From a virus, in the IMG/VR virus record IMGVR_UViG_3300047320_000285, positions 1 through 64,000 of that record: a DNA stretch of 64,000 bases; one strand, written 5' to 3'. Below the pieces are notes generated by a model, which ran no database searches, was not told where the DNA came from, and saw nothing but the letters and a program-made list of their open reading frames with translations. Shown in pieces: positions 32,928-42,397 of this stretch. Every line of letters begins with the position of its first letter. The first letter of the stretch is position 1. A program made the position numbers and the translations under genes.

Positions 32928-33761
32928 ATGAGCACATTGACTCCCAGTGGTGAGAAGCTGGTTATCCTGCTTAACGAGACGTTCGTCCCGCCGACCATCT
33001 TCGACGATACGCGCATTTCGTTTGGGGTGCCAACCGATGCACCGGGAGATGCTACGGATTACGATACGGTCGTGATCGGTAGCGCGATTCCCGGGATGGG
33101 GTACTTTGGTGACGCAGAGATTCACTATACGCGGGTGCCGCTGATTAACCTCGGTACCGTGACCTTGGCGTCGTTGTCGGTATTCACGCCTGCGACCTTG
33201 ATTGCCGCGCTTAATGCGCAGTGCGAGGCGTTTCTGGATGTGACGGACTTTGTGAGCTTCACGATTCCGACCATCCCGAATGGCGGCTCGGCCCCGTTGA
33301 CCTTGACGGCGGACCCGAGTTCGTTGGGCTGGAAGGGGGCGATTACCCTCACGCTCCTGCACGACAAGCCCCAGCTGTCGGCGGTCGTCGGCGCTAAAAC
33401 GCTGAACGCGATGGTCAGTCCGGACGCGGCCGGGAATGCGGTGAATGGCCGCGCGTTGCTGTTTAACGTGGACTTCACGTCATTTCGCGATGCGATTAAG
33501 CCGATGGCACTGCCGATCCAGCCGGGTTGGAACTACATGGGCTTTACGGATTACGCGGCGCTGGCTGACGTCTGTGCACGGATTGGTATTCCGGGCTTCC
33601 CCGCGCCGTGGGTGGCTTCGCAGGTGGCGGACTATGCGACGTCGCAGATCGCAGACAGTAACCAGAATTTCGATCGGGTAGTGGTCATGGGTTACGTACC
33701 CAGCGGGCCGATGTATCCGGGCCCGCTGTACTTCCACTACAACCTTCTTGACAATCGGTAG
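32928..33761 (+). CDS. Fibre-array protein, domains A + B
   Basis: 277 aa, ATG 32928 behind GGGAGG. Domain A here has GMGYFGDAEIHYTRVPLINL and LNAQCEAFLDVTDFV at the usual places, and SLGWKGAITLTLLHDK. Domain B starts near 170 (ALLFNVDFTSFRDAI) and finishes LYFHYNLLDNR, with the SQVADYATSQIADSNQNFDR segment clearly akin to VHGVTDYATKDYPGANLNFQ in the 31235 gene. Thus 31235 and 32928 form one B subtype, and 32044, 33770, 34739 another. Confidence 0.75.
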   Translation: MSTLTPSGEKLVILLNETFVPPTIFDDTRISFGVPTDAPGDATDYDTVVIGSAIPGMGYFGDAEIHYTRVPLINLGTVTLASLSVFTPATLIAALNAQCEAFLDVTDFVSFTIPTIPNGGSAPLTLTADPSSLGWKGAITLTLLHDKPQLSAVVGAKTLNAMVSPDAAGNAVNGRALLFNVDFTSFRDAIKPMALPIQPGWNYMGFTDYAALADVCARIGIPGFPAPWVASQVADYATSQIADSNQNFDRVVVMGYVPSGPMYPGPLYFHYNLLDNR

Positions 33762-33769
33762 GGCCTGAC

Positions 33770-34729
33770 ATGCCACTTTATTCCAAGCAATCCCAGCAGC
33801 TTCTGGTGGACCTGATCAATGCGTCCAATCCGAGCCTGCCGGTCGCCCTGACGACGACCAACGCGAAGTACGGGACCCCAGCGGTGATTACGCCGCAGGC
33901 GGGGACGATTCAAAACACCTCAATCAGGGTCACAGCCTTGGCGAGCGGCCAGTACATTGGCAATACCACGCTGAATTACCGGCGACTGGACTTTGCCAGC
34001 CTGTTGCGCTCGGTACCGGTACGGATCGACAAGTTCTCGCCAGCCAACATCGGCGCCAGTCCGTTTAAGATCAGTGACCTGATCTCGGTGATCAACTCGA
34101 AATACGGGTTGAACCTGCAGGCTACCGACTACGTGGACGGCAGCATGGCGGCGGGTAACACTAACGCGGTGCCGGCTATCGGACTGGTCGCGGGTACGCG
34201 CAACAGCTCGATCACCGTCAACGCCGCGGCGGGTAGTTACGGTTATGTCGGTTCGTTCACGCTGTACTGGGTGCAAGCACCGCAAGACCTCGCGACGATG
34301 ATTACCACGCCGTCGCTGGAAACAGCACGGGTCTTCCCGGGCAATCGTAACGTGGTGGACAGTTCGATCTACGTGGTCGATCTGGATACCTACAGCCAAG
34401 ACTTCACCGACTACTTCGGGACGGGCGGTACGCTCAGCCCGACGACCTTCGCTAGTCAGACGATTAACACCGTGGGTAGCTGGCCGGCGTTTATCACCAT
34501 GCTCAACACGCTGTCGGGCAAGACGTACACGAACACCGGCAACGGCTCGCAGGCGATGGATCTGGTTGGTTCCACGACCAGTGCCCAGCTCGACATGACG
34601 CTGCCCGCTAACCAAGCACTGTTCCCGGAGGCCAACTTCAAGTATTACAACCGTCTGATGGTCGTGACGTTGTCGGCGAACGCGGCGGCTTGGGGCGCAG
34701 GTAAGCTGTTTATCCACTACAACGTTTGA
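33770..34729 (+). CDS. Fibre-array protein, domains A + B
   Basis: 319 aa, ATG 33770, 8 nt after the previous gene. Begins MPLYSKQSQQLLVDLINASN, similar to the start of the 35696 gene (QVPYKQSQSQTDVFMALINQ). Domain A: GQYIGNTTLNYRRLDFASLL, INSKYGLNLQATDYVDGS, GSYGYVGSFTLYWVQAPQDL. Domain B from about 200 (YVVDLDTYSQDFTDYFG) to the end (GKLFIHYNV). Uncharged, Thr/Asn/Ser-rich, as for extended virion proteins. Confidence 0.75.
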   Translation: MPLYSKQSQQLLVDLINASNPSLPVALTTTNAKYGTPAVITPQAGTIQNTSIRVTALASGQYIGNTTLNYRRLDFASLLRSVPVRIDKFSPANIGASPFKISDLISVINSKYGLNLQATDYVDGSMAAGNTNAVPAIGLVAGTRNSSITVNAAAGSYGYVGSFTLYWVQAPQDLATMITTPSLETARVFPGNRNVVDSSIYVVDLDTYSQDFTDYFGTGGTLSPTTFASQTINTVGSWPAFITMLNTLSGKTYTNTGNGSQAMDLVGSTTSAQLDMTLPANQALFPEANFKYYNRLMVVTLSANAAAWGAGKLFIHYNV

Positions 34730-34738
34730 GGCTAAGCG

Positions 34739-35641
34739 ATGTCTTTTTTCCAATACGCATCACTGAACGATCTGGTTCGCGCGATCAATGCCGCGAACGG
34801 GACCTCGTTCTTGCTGACGGATTTGTCGTTCTCGAATCCGAAAGTCGTCGCTGGCACGTGGCAGGGTAATAATTCCGACCGCAACTCAGCGATCAAGGCA
34901 ACCGCGGCCGCCCCAGCTTTTCAGGGCTCGCAGGTTGTGCTGTATAACCGGCTTGATCTGGGCCAACTTATCGCGCTACCCGGTGCCCGGCTGAAGCTGC
35001 CGGGCACCGTCACCCACGTGTGGGACTGCTTGCCGATGCTCAAGTTTTACTTCGGCATCAGCTTCGTCCAAGGAGATCTGCAGAACACCGCGGTGACCGT
35101 GGGTGGCGATGGGACGGGCACGCTGAACATCACCGCCGATCCGAATTCGATCGGCTGGCAAGGTAGCGTGGCAATTCCGTTCACGGCCGGTGGTTCACCG
35201 ATCGATGTTGCGGTAGCAACCACGCAGCTGCCGGGTCTGAACTATCCGGTGGGTGATCCACCCTCGGTGCCGGGCACGTCGGTCTACGGTCCGGCTTATC
35301 TGTATCCGTACGACTTCACCACCTACACGCCGACCATCATCAACTACACGCCGGGTGTGCTCACCACTCCACAGGCGGACTTCTTGGTGGCGGCGTTGGC
35401 GGCGTTGGACATCGGTGCCGGTAAAGCACTCTGGAACGATACGACCTCGGGCGGCACGTTCACGACGTGGAACTTGACGGGTGCGACGATTGTCTCGAAC
35501 GGGTTGAATGACCCGATCAACAATCCGACCAATCCGGCCTACAAGTACGTGATGGTGCTCCAGTTGCGGGCGGATGTCACGATCCCGACTGGCTTGCTGT
35601 ATCTGCACTATAACGACCCGTTCGACCCGAACAACTTCTAA
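34739..35641 (+). CDS. Fibre-array protein, domains A + B
   Basis: 300 aa, ATG 34739, 9 nt after the previous stop. Domain A: LVRAINAANGTSFLLTDLSF, AFQGSQVVLYNRLDLGQLIA, LKFYFGISFVQGDLQNTA, SIGWQGSVAIPFTAGG and the LPGLNYPVGDPPSVPG junction. Domain B: YPYDFTTYTPTIINYTPGVL, ALWNDTTSGGTFTTWNLTGA and GLLYLHYNDPFDPNNF. Last of the five compact A+B genes and followed by a hairpin. Confidence 0.75.
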   Translation: MSFFQYASLNDLVRAINAANGTSFLLTDLSFSNPKVVAGTWQGNNSDRNSAIKATAAAPAFQGSQVVLYNRLDLGQLIALPGARLKLPGTVTHVWDCLPMLKFYFGISFVQGDLQNTAVTVGGDGTGTLNITADPNSIGWQGSVAIPFTAGGSPIDVAVATTQLPGLNYPVGDPPSVPGTSVYGPAYLYPYDFTTYTPTIINYTPGVLTTPQADFLVAALAALDIGAGKALWNDTTSGGTFTTWNLTGATIVSNGLNDPINNPTNPAYKYVMVLQLRADVTIPTGLLYLHYNDPFDPNNF

Positions 35642-35651
35642 CCCAAGTTGT

Positions 35652-35677
35652 CGAGCGGGGTTTTCGAATCCCGCTCG
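35652..35677 (+). terminator. Hairpin in the fibre array
   Basis: CGAGCGGG (35652-35659) / CCCGCTCG (35670-35677), 10-nt loop GTTTTCGAAT. The loop looks like a tRNA T-arm but there is no room for a tRNA. No U-run. Confidence 0.55.
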
Positions 35678-35695
35678 TTCTGAATGAGGTCACGT

Positions 35696-37174
35696 ATGCA
35701 AGTACCGTATAAACAAAGTCAAAGCCAGACTGACGTGTTCATGGCTTTGATCAATCAGTCCAATCCGGGCTTAAGCGTGCATCCGTTGCAGCTCACGGAT
35801 CTGCGCAGCCTCGCACCGACGGTGATTGCGTCACCGGTCGGTATTCAGGACACGAGTATTCGTTTGTTGGTGAAGCCTAGCAACGCGAATTACTACGGTT
35901 CACAAACCGTCACGTACCGTCGCATCAAGCTGTCGCAAGTCTACAAGGGTCTACCGACCAATGGCGGTGTACCCACCCTAGCGTTACTGCAGTATTCATC
36001 CAGTAGCCTGACGGTCGCCCAGATTATCGCTGAAGTGAACCAGCGTTTGGGTACCGCGTTTGTGCTGGCTGACATTGCCAATGCAGGACCGCTAGTGAGT
36101 GGCAGCACCATGACACTCGTGATGAACGCGACGTCGCTGTGTTATCAGGCCGAGGGCGCGGGCTCGATCAACGTCACGTGGACCCGCCCCAAGCAACCGC
36201 TGCAGGCCAGTCCGGGCGGAGCGATCACCACGATTCCGACGGTACTGAATGGCCGGAGTTACCCGGGCGGTAACACGTTTCCGCGTACCACGCCGCAAGG
36301 GGACTTCTTTACCTACGGGGCCGACTTCAGTCAAGTATCGACGCAGCTCAATGCGCTGGCGGCGACGGGCACGATCACCGCTGCGATGTTGCAAACGGGT
36401 GGCTCGTGGAATACCATCGTCGGTTTGATGCAGGCGCGCCGTCCGAGTCTGAACTTCAACGCCAGTGATGCAGGCTCAGTGTCAGGCGGTTTGCTCAACT
36501 GTACGTGGGCCCGCTTTACGATTCCGTCCGCGTCGGTACCCGGGGCGAACGCGGTCAAGTTCACCAGTGTGGTGGTGGTTCGCCCCCCTGTGTCGGGGAC
36601 ACCGTGGTTCCAAGGACAGATCTATCTGCACTACACGCCGGGTTCGGGTACGTCGACGGTCGAAGGGTTCTATCTGAACTCCAACGACGAACTGCAGCAG
36701 TTGATGATTGCGGCTGGCGCCACCAACATCGGGCAGAATACCGCCACCACCGGTTGGACGGTTACGGGGATCCGGGCGACCAAGACCGCGGATAATCAGC
36801 CGAACCAGAATACCAAGCTGCGGGTCACCCCGCAACCGGGCAACACGTTTTATTCCAGCTTTGCGGATCTGTTTTACAACCGCATGGACTTGCAGTTTCT
36901 GGCCAGCTTTAATCCGTACGTGTTGTCGATGGCGCCGGGCATTTCGGTATTGACGGTACTGAACACGATTCGTGATCAGTTTGGTATCCAGCTGACTACG
37001 GACGACATCAACGACGCGACCACGGTGGATAAGTTTGGGGATGGCTCTGCTACGTCTGTTACACTGGTGGCCAAGAGCACGTCGCTCAGCTGGTTCGGTA
37101 CCGTGACCCTGACGTTCGGTGGACTGCCGGATATTTCGACTGCGTTCGTCTCGCCGGTCCTGACTGGCTTCTAA
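35696..37174 (+). CDS. Fibre-array protein, domains A + B + A
   Basis: 492 aa from ATG 35696, placed by AGGT just before it; an ATG at 35684 is possible. It carries one A domain (to about 190), a B domain ending QIYLHYTPGSG near 325, and a second A domain (DELQQLMIAAGATNIGQNTA ... VSPVLTGF). The next gene then encodes a lone B domain, so the two genes together make a full A-B-A-B. This looks like a fused duplicate whose last quarter was split off. Same inferred virion-surface role as its neighbours. Confidence 0.72.
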   Translation: MQVPYKQSQSQTDVFMALINQSNPGLSVHPLQLTDLRSLAPTVIASPVGIQDTSIRLLVKPSNANYYGSQTVTYRRIKLSQVYKGLPTNGGVPTLALLQYSSSSLTVAQIIAEVNQRLGTAFVLADIANAGPLVSGSTMTLVMNATSLCYQAEGAGSINVTWTRPKQPLQASPGGAITTIPTVLNGRSYPGGNTFPRTTPQGDFFTYGADFSQVSTQLNALAATGTITAAMLQTGGSWNTIVGLMQARRPSLNFNASDAGSVSGGLLNCTWARFTIPSASVPGANAVKFTSVVVVRPPVSGTPWFQGQIYLHYTPGSGTSTVEGFYLNSNDELQQLMIAAGATNIGQNTATTGWTVTGIRATKTADNQPNQNTKLRVTPQPGNTFYSSFADLFYNRMDLQFLASFNPYVLSMAPGISVLTVLNTIRDQFGIQLTTDDINDATTVDKFGDGSATSVTLVAKSTSLSWFGTVTLTFGGLPDISTAFVSPVLTGF

Positions 37175-37187
37175 TAAAGGACTTATG

Positions 37188-37610
37188 ATGAGTAAGATTT
37201 TTTGGCCGAACTATCTGTTCCATGCTGACTTCAGTGCGGATCAGGCCGAGCTGGCAGAGATCCCGCTGGGGGCAGTCAGTGCGGATACGGCGACCTTGCT
37301 GGCGGCGACGCTCTCGACCCATGACACCGGTGAAGGCCGGGCGTTGTGGACCGATCAAGCAGCTAACGCGTGGTCGCTCGAAGGGGTGGAAGTGACGTAC
37401 AACGGTCAGAACAGTTCGCTGTTCCCGACCAAGTATATCCACAACACCGTACTGGGGATTAAGTTCCCGGCGGATTCTGTCACGCCGCCTGCAGGTACGT
37501 TGCTGTATCTGCAGTACGACACGTCGGCTAACCCCCCGACCATTGCGGATCCGGCACCCGAGGAGCCTGCTCCCACGGAACCGACCGACGACTCAACCCC
37601 GCCGGCATAA
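37188..37610 (+). CDS. Fibre-array protein, domain B with Pro/Glu tail
   Basis: 140 aa. ATG 37188 has better spacing from AAAGGA than the adjacent ATG 37185. The whole folded part is a single domain B: YLFHADFSADQAELAEIPLG, LWTDQAANAWSLEGVEVTYN, GTLLYLQYDTS. It ends in an acidic Pro/Thr/Glu-rich tail (about 115-140) unlike other copies. It completes the A-B-A of the gene just upstream and is followed by a hairpin. Confidence 0.7.
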   Translation: MSKIFWPNYLFHADFSADQAELAEIPLGAVSADTATLLAATLSTHDTGEGRALWTDQAANAWSLEGVEVTYNGQNSSLFPTKYIHNTVLGIKFPADSVTPPAGTLLYLQYDTSANPPTIADPAPEEPAPTEPTDDSTPPA

Positions 37611-37620
37611 GTCGATTCTG

Positions 37621-37644
37621 GGTCACCTTCTCACGAGGGTGACC
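37621..37644 (+). terminator. Hairpin before first lectin-fibre gene
   Basis: GGTCACC / GGTGACC with an inner CTC/GAG pairing (37621-37644). Followed by TGGTATCATCTTTCCCG; weak U-content. Confidence 0.55.
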
Positions 37645-37686
37645 TGGTATCATCTTTCCCGTGTTTGTTTTTCATTCGAGGTAATC

Positions 37687-40041
37687 ATGGCGATTCACGA
37701 CATGTGGACGTTTGACCACGCGCCGCAGGGTTCGACTGATGTGTCGACCGGTTCAGGTAGTCCGGTATATGCGACCAATACGGGGACGTATTTTCAGTAC
37801 ACGGGCAATCCCGGGTACGTGTATGCCAACGGGATTGCTGGCGCTGCGCAGCTGACCAGTGACGGCTATCTGACCATGAATTCGAGCAGTTCGGCCAACC
37901 CGGGGATGGCGATCAAGGCCAATGAAGTCCAAGACTGGAGCGTGGCCACGCAGTATTGGGTAGGGTTTCGCACCAAGACTTCCAAACAGAATGTCGCGAC
38001 CGCTAACCTCTTTGCGATGTCGGACACCATCGGGATGGCGAATCCGACGGCTATGGTCCAAGAATCGGACATGACCGCTGCCAGCGCCAATACGCTCAAT
38101 ACCGAATATCAGGTCGAAATCTTTATCGACCGAGTGAACCGGACCTTTCAGGTATGGGTGGCCGGGGTCAATGTAAGGAACGGGGTCATTGCAGCCGCCA
38201 GTATTGTGGCCAACGGCAATGGCTTCTATTGGTTTGGTCCGTGGAATAGTGGCACCGCGCCAGGCAGTGCAACGCGTGCGTTCCGGGACTTTTACTGGCT
38301 GGATGTCGATGGTGTCGATACGACCCGCTTGGGTTCGGTCCGCTCGTCGCTGGCGCCGCTGAGCGCGCTGAATGCACCGAACTACACGCTCAATGCTCCG
38401 AGCAACACCGCGCCGGTCTTAAGCGGCAGCGCGACCATTGCGGCGACCCAGACGAAGTTTGGTGCTAATGCCTTGAATAACGGCGCTGGCGGCGCCACTA
38501 ACGGTATCTCGATTCCGAGCATTCCTGCGCTGCAGTTCACCACGGACTTCACGATCGAAATGTGGGCGTATCCAACCACCAACTCGGTCAACATGATTTT
38601 GGCGGGTAAGGGTGCCAAGGCCTTGTTGTGGTATGCCTCGGGGCCGCGTTTGCAGCTGACAATCGATGGTGCCGGCGGTGCGCAGATCAATGCCGCACCC
38701 ACCATCGCGTTGAACACATGGCACCACATCGCGCTGACGCGCCAAGGTAATACGTGGAACATCTGGCTCGACGGGGTCTCGGTCGGTACGTACAGCGGCA
38801 CAGCTGCTGACAGTTGGGGTAACAATACTAACATCCTGTATCTGGCCAACGCACTCGATCAGTCTGGCTGGGGCGTGACTAATCCGGGCTTTGCAGGGTT
38901 CATCGACGAAGTCCGGATTAGTAACATCGCCCGTTATACGACCACTTTTACGCCCGCATCAGCCGCGTTCAGCCCGGACACCAATACGGTGGCGTTGTTG
39001 CATCTGGACTCGAACAGTGGTAGCAATCTAGTGGATTCGAGCGTCAGCGTGGCCACGCCGTTGGCGGCCTTGCAGGCGGCGTATCCGGTGCCGCCGGTAG
39101 TCACCCCGAATGTGATCAGTGCGGTTACCAATGATCCGCTCACCTCGAGCTTCGCCAGTGGCTTGGCCGCGAGCGCGAAGATCATCGCCGTTGATTATCG
39201 GGTCGCTGAGCAAGCATCAATCCCGGGCTCGCTGCTGAATCCCGTACTGAGTGATGGGACGAACAACGTCGCGCTGGCTCAGGTCTTCTCGCCGGTGAGT
39301 GCGATGCAATTCGGTCAACGGTTGGGCTTGCGGCGTGCTGCGCCGGACGGTGGCATTTGGACCCCAGCGAAAGTCTCGGCCGCGTCGTTGGCGTTGACGC
39401 CCGTCCAAGTCAAGACCTTGCTGTTGCTGCACTTCGATGGCACCAACGGCGCGACCACCACCACCGATGCTGCGGGTCTCAATGCGAGTTTGACGATGGC
39501 AGGCGGCAGCACCATCAATACGGCCCAGTCGAAGTTCGGTACCGCGGCGATGTTGAATGGCGGCTCAGCCAATGCTGGGGTCTCGATCCCCGATGGCCCG
39601 ACAGTGCGCTTCACGGCCGGTCTCAGTCTGACCATTGAATGCTGGTGCCGCTCGACCAATAACGGTCAGATCGGGGTACTGTTCGGTAAAGATGCGGGTT
39701 CGCCCTATTCGCACCTGACGTATAACGCCGGTCAGTGGCAGTTCTGGACGGGCGCGACCGGGTCGGCCTCGATCAGCGCGAACTCAGGCGTAGCCGTCAA
39801 TACGTGGATGCATATTGCGCTGGTGTTTAATGGCTCGACATTCTCGCTGTATCAGAACGGCGTGTTGTTGGGTTCAGCCGCAGGCGTGCAATTCGGCTCG
39901 GATAACACCTTGCCGTTTATGGTGGGTAACTACGGCGCGAATGCACCTTGGCAAGGTAATATCGATGAGTTCCGGATCAGTGCCTTGGCGCGCTACACGT
40001 CAGCCTTCACGCCCCCGACTCAGGCATTCGTGCTGGATTAA
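37687..40041 (+). CDS. Lectin tail-fibre protein with two LamG domains
   Basis: 784 aa from ATG 37687 (MAIHDMWTFDHAPQGSTDVS) behind GAGGTAATC; upstream in-frame ATGs lie in the previous gene. Head domain 1-~220 (VQDWSVATQYWVGFRTKT, FIDRVNRTFQVWVAGVNVRN) is shared with the genes at 40056 and 42398. LamG/concanavalin-like jelly rolls lie at about 235-435 and 575-784: each has FTTDFTIEMW-type, NTWHHIAL, LDGV-V and a closing GFIDEVRISNIARYTTTFTP. Between them is a collar segment (VISAVTNDPLTSS ... APDGGIWTPAKV) also shared. LamG domains usually bind carbohydrates, so a role in host surface recognition is likely. Ends immediately with a lectin domain. Confidence 0.85.
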   Translation: MAIHDMWTFDHAPQGSTDVSTGSGSPVYATNTGTYFQYTGNPGYVYANGIAGAAQLTSDGYLTMNSSSSANPGMAIKANEVQDWSVATQYWVGFRTKTSKQNVATANLFAMSDTIGMANPTAMVQESDMTAASANTLNTEYQVEIFIDRVNRTFQVWVAGVNVRNGVIAAASIVANGNGFYWFGPWNSGTAPGSATRAFRDFYWLDVDGVDTTRLGSVRSSLAPLSALNAPNYTLNAPSNTAPVLSGSATIAATQTKFGANALNNGAGGATNGISIPSIPALQFTTDFTIEMWAYPTTNSVNMILAGKGAKALLWYASGPRLQLTIDGAGGAQINAAPTIALNTWHHIALTRQGNTWNIWLDGVSVGTYSGTAADSWGNNTNILYLANALDQSGWGVTNPGFAGFIDEVRISNIARYTTTFTPASAAFSPDTNTVALLHLDSNSGSNLVDSSVSVATPLAALQAAYPVPPVVTPNVISAVTNDPLTSSFASGLAASAKIIAVDYRVAEQASIPGSLLNPVLSDGTNNVALAQVFSPVSAMQFGQRLGLRRAAPDGGIWTPAKVSAASLALTPVQVKTLLLLHFDGTNGATTTTDAAGLNASLTMAGGSTINTAQSKFGTAAMLNGGSANAGVSIPDGPTVRFTAGLSLTIECWCRSTNNGQIGVLFGKDAGSPYSHLTYNAGQWQFWTGATGSASISANSGVAVNTWMHIALVFNGSTFSLYQNGVLLGSAAGVQFGSDNTLPFMVGNYGANAPWQGNIDEFRISALARYTSAFTPPTQAFVLD

Positions 40042-40055
40042 TTAAAGGATGGATC

Positions 40056-42386
40056 ATGCCTATTCACGACATGTGGTCGTACGACGCGGCAGTGCAGGGG
40101 GCCACCGACGTGTCCACTGGTACCAGCCTCGCAGCGTATGTTGAAAACGGCCTGTATAACCAGTACAGCGGTTTGCCGGGCATGTTGTATAAGAACACCA
40201 GCGCTACGGCGGCGCTCGGCGTAGACGGCTTCCTGACGCTGACGGCGGCCGGTACGCTGAACGCCTGCTTGCTGGTGCAAGCCAAGGAGGTGCAGGACTG
40301 GTCGGTCGCTACGCAATACTGGCTGGGGTTCCGCACCAAGACCACCAGTCAGAACGTGGCCACTGCCCACGTGTTCAAGCTGGTTGACGTACCGGGCATG
40401 ACCAACGCGTCGGTGTTTCTGTTGGAGTCGGATTTGACGGCCGCAGGCGCTAACGTTTCCGGGACCGAGTATTACGTCGAGGTCTTTGTCGATCGCGTGA
40501 ATCTCGTCTATCAGGTCTGGGTCAATGGTATCCAGATCAAGAATGGCGCGATCAGCGCGGCCTCGGTGATCGCCAATGGCGGGAGCTACTACGTCTACGG
40601 CGCGACCGGCAGTCCGGCCAACCCGGTCAATGGTAATAACCGGTCGTTTCGGGATTACTATTTCGTCGATGTCGATGCAATCAAGACGCCGGGTCGACTT
40701 GGTTCGGTCCGGTCTTCGCCCCAGATCACTCCGCTCCCGAGTGCGCCGAACAACGGCTCGCTGTATCAGTCCACGATCTCCGCCACGCAGTCGAAGTTCG
40801 GTGGCTCGTCGCTGTCGGTGGGTGCTGCAGCCGCTTCGGTGGTGACGGTACCGGATAGCCCGGCGCTGCGCTTGGGGGTGACGGGAGACTGTACGGTCGA
40901 GTGCTGGGTCTATTACACGGGGGGTGGTACGACACCGGTGGTGTTCGGCAAACAGATCAACAACCTGCCGAACTACGCTCACCTCACGATGAGTAGCGGT
41001 AACTGGGTGTTCTATACGGACAGCGGCGCAGCCGTGATGACGGTAGCCTCCGGCGCGATCACCAATACGTGGGTGCATATCGCTGCGGTCAAACAAGGTA
41101 CGACGTGGACCCTGTATCAGAATGGGGTGGCGCTCGGCTCAGTGAACAATAACGGCACGTTCGGCAATAACAGCGCACCGTTCTTGATTGGTAACTGGGG
41201 TGGTCTCAACTCGCAATGGCTCGGGTTCATCGACGAGTTCCGTATCAGTAACATCGCCCGTTACACCGCAGCCTTTACACCGCCCACGCAGGTCTTTACA
41301 CCGGACGCAAACACACTTGCGCTGTGGCACATGGAGAGCAGTGTTCTGGGGCAGATTCTGGATTCGGTCCCAGCCTTTACACCAACCACTCTGCCCACCT
41401 CGCCCAATGCAGTAGGCTATAGCGCGCAGCTGCTGGGTTCGGCTGGTTTGTCGACTACGCAGGCCAAGTTCGGCACTAGCTCGTTTGTGACCAACGGCGT
41501 GGCGGGCTCGTGCGCGCAGATCCCGGACGCACCGCAGTTGCGCTTGATCAACGACTGGACGATCGAGTTCTTTACGTACAACCCGTCGCCGGCTACGGTA
41601 ATGATGTACCTGAATAAGGGCACCAACGCGTATTTGTTTAACAATGCTGGCACGCTCGGTCTGTCGCTCGATCCGGCGAACTCATTGGTGATCAACGTGG
41701 CGGGTCTTCTGAAAGCTAATCAGTGGCAGCATATCGCGGTCACCAAGCTCGGTCTGAATGTGCAGTTGTGGGTTGACGGAGTATTGGCGGGTTCACTGGT
41801 GGCGGCACTCCCCAACGGCACGTTCGGTAATGTGGCCAGCCCGTATCAGATCGGCATGTGGACCAACAACACCGACGAGATGGTGGGTTTCATGGATGAG
41901 TTGCGCATCAGTAACATCGCCCGTTACATCGCACCGTTCACCCCGCCGACTCAGCAGTTTGTGGTCGACGCCAATACACTGGTACTGATGCACTTTGAGT
42001 CGGTGTTCAATGGCATGCTGGCTGATGATGCCTGCAACGTTGCAGACTTGCTGCAAACGCCTTATCTGGCACCCCCCGGTGTGTTGCCAATGCTGGTAAC
42101 CTCGCCGACTAACGATCCGGTGACTGTGCCGTTGGGTGCACCGACCCCCGGTAAGTTGTTGGCCGTCGATTTCCGGCTGGGGATCAAAGCCAATAATGGG
42201 CCGGCCAGCATGTCGGGACAACTGAATCAAGGCAGCAACAATCAGGCTACCCCTACCCTACAATTGACCGATAACAGTCTGGGCTACGCGCGACGTCTCG
42301 CACTGACGACTGCGGCGCCGGATGGCGGGGCTTGGACACAGGCCAAGATTGGCACCACGTCTTTGGTGCTGACGCCTAATACCTAA
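40056..42386 (+). CDS. Lectin tail-fibre protein with two LamG domains
   Basis: 776 aa, ATG 40056 behind AAAGGATGG, 14 nt after the previous gene. The order differs from its paralogue: head domain (MPIHDMWSYDAAVQGATDVS, 1-~225), then two LamG domains in tandem (about 240-425 and 430-650, closing SNIARYTAAFTPPTQVFTPD and SNIARYIAPFTPPTQQFVVD), and only then the collar segment (LVTSPTNDPVTVPLGAP ... APDGGAWTQAKIGTTSLVL) at the C-terminus. The shuffled order of conserved parts shows recombination between fibre genes. Probable glycan-binding fibre. Confidence 0.85.
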   Translation: MPIHDMWSYDAAVQGATDVSTGTSLAAYVENGLYNQYSGLPGMLYKNTSATAALGVDGFLTLTAAGTLNACLLVQAKEVQDWSVATQYWLGFRTKTTSQNVATAHVFKLVDVPGMTNASVFLLESDLTAAGANVSGTEYYVEVFVDRVNLVYQVWVNGIQIKNGAISAASVIANGGSYYVYGATGSPANPVNGNNRSFRDYYFVDVDAIKTPGRLGSVRSSPQITPLPSAPNNGSLYQSTISATQSKFGGSSLSVGAAAASVVTVPDSPALRLGVTGDCTVECWVYYTGGGTTPVVFGKQINNLPNYAHLTMSSGNWVFYTDSGAAVMTVASGAITNTWVHIAAVKQGTTWTLYQNGVALGSVNNNGTFGNNSAPFLIGNWGGLNSQWLGFIDEFRISNIARYTAAFTPPTQVFTPDANTLALWHMESSVLGQILDSVPAFTPTTLPTSPNAVGYSAQLLGSAGLSTTQAKFGTSSFVTNGVAGSCAQIPDAPQLRLINDWTIEFFTYNPSPATVMMYLNKGTNAYLFNNAGTLGLSLDPANSLVINVAGLLKANQWQHIAVTKLGLNVQLWVDGVLAGSLVAALPNGTFGNVASPYQIGMWTNNTDEMVGFMDELRISNIARYIAPFTPPTQQFVVDANTLVLMHFESVFNGMLADDACNVADLLQTPYLAPPGVLPMLVTSPTNDPVTVPLGAPTPGKLLAVDFRLGIKANNGPASMSGQLNQGSNNQATPTLQLTDNSLGYARRLALTTAAPDGGAWTQAKIGTTSLVLTPNT

Positions 42387-42397
42387 GTGAGTGAGCT

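Noticed and set aside
35652-35677. tRNA-like T-arm (GTTTTCGAATC loop)
   Set aside because: Only 54 nt lie between the flanking genes and there is no acceptor, D or anticodon arm; it is a plain hairpin.
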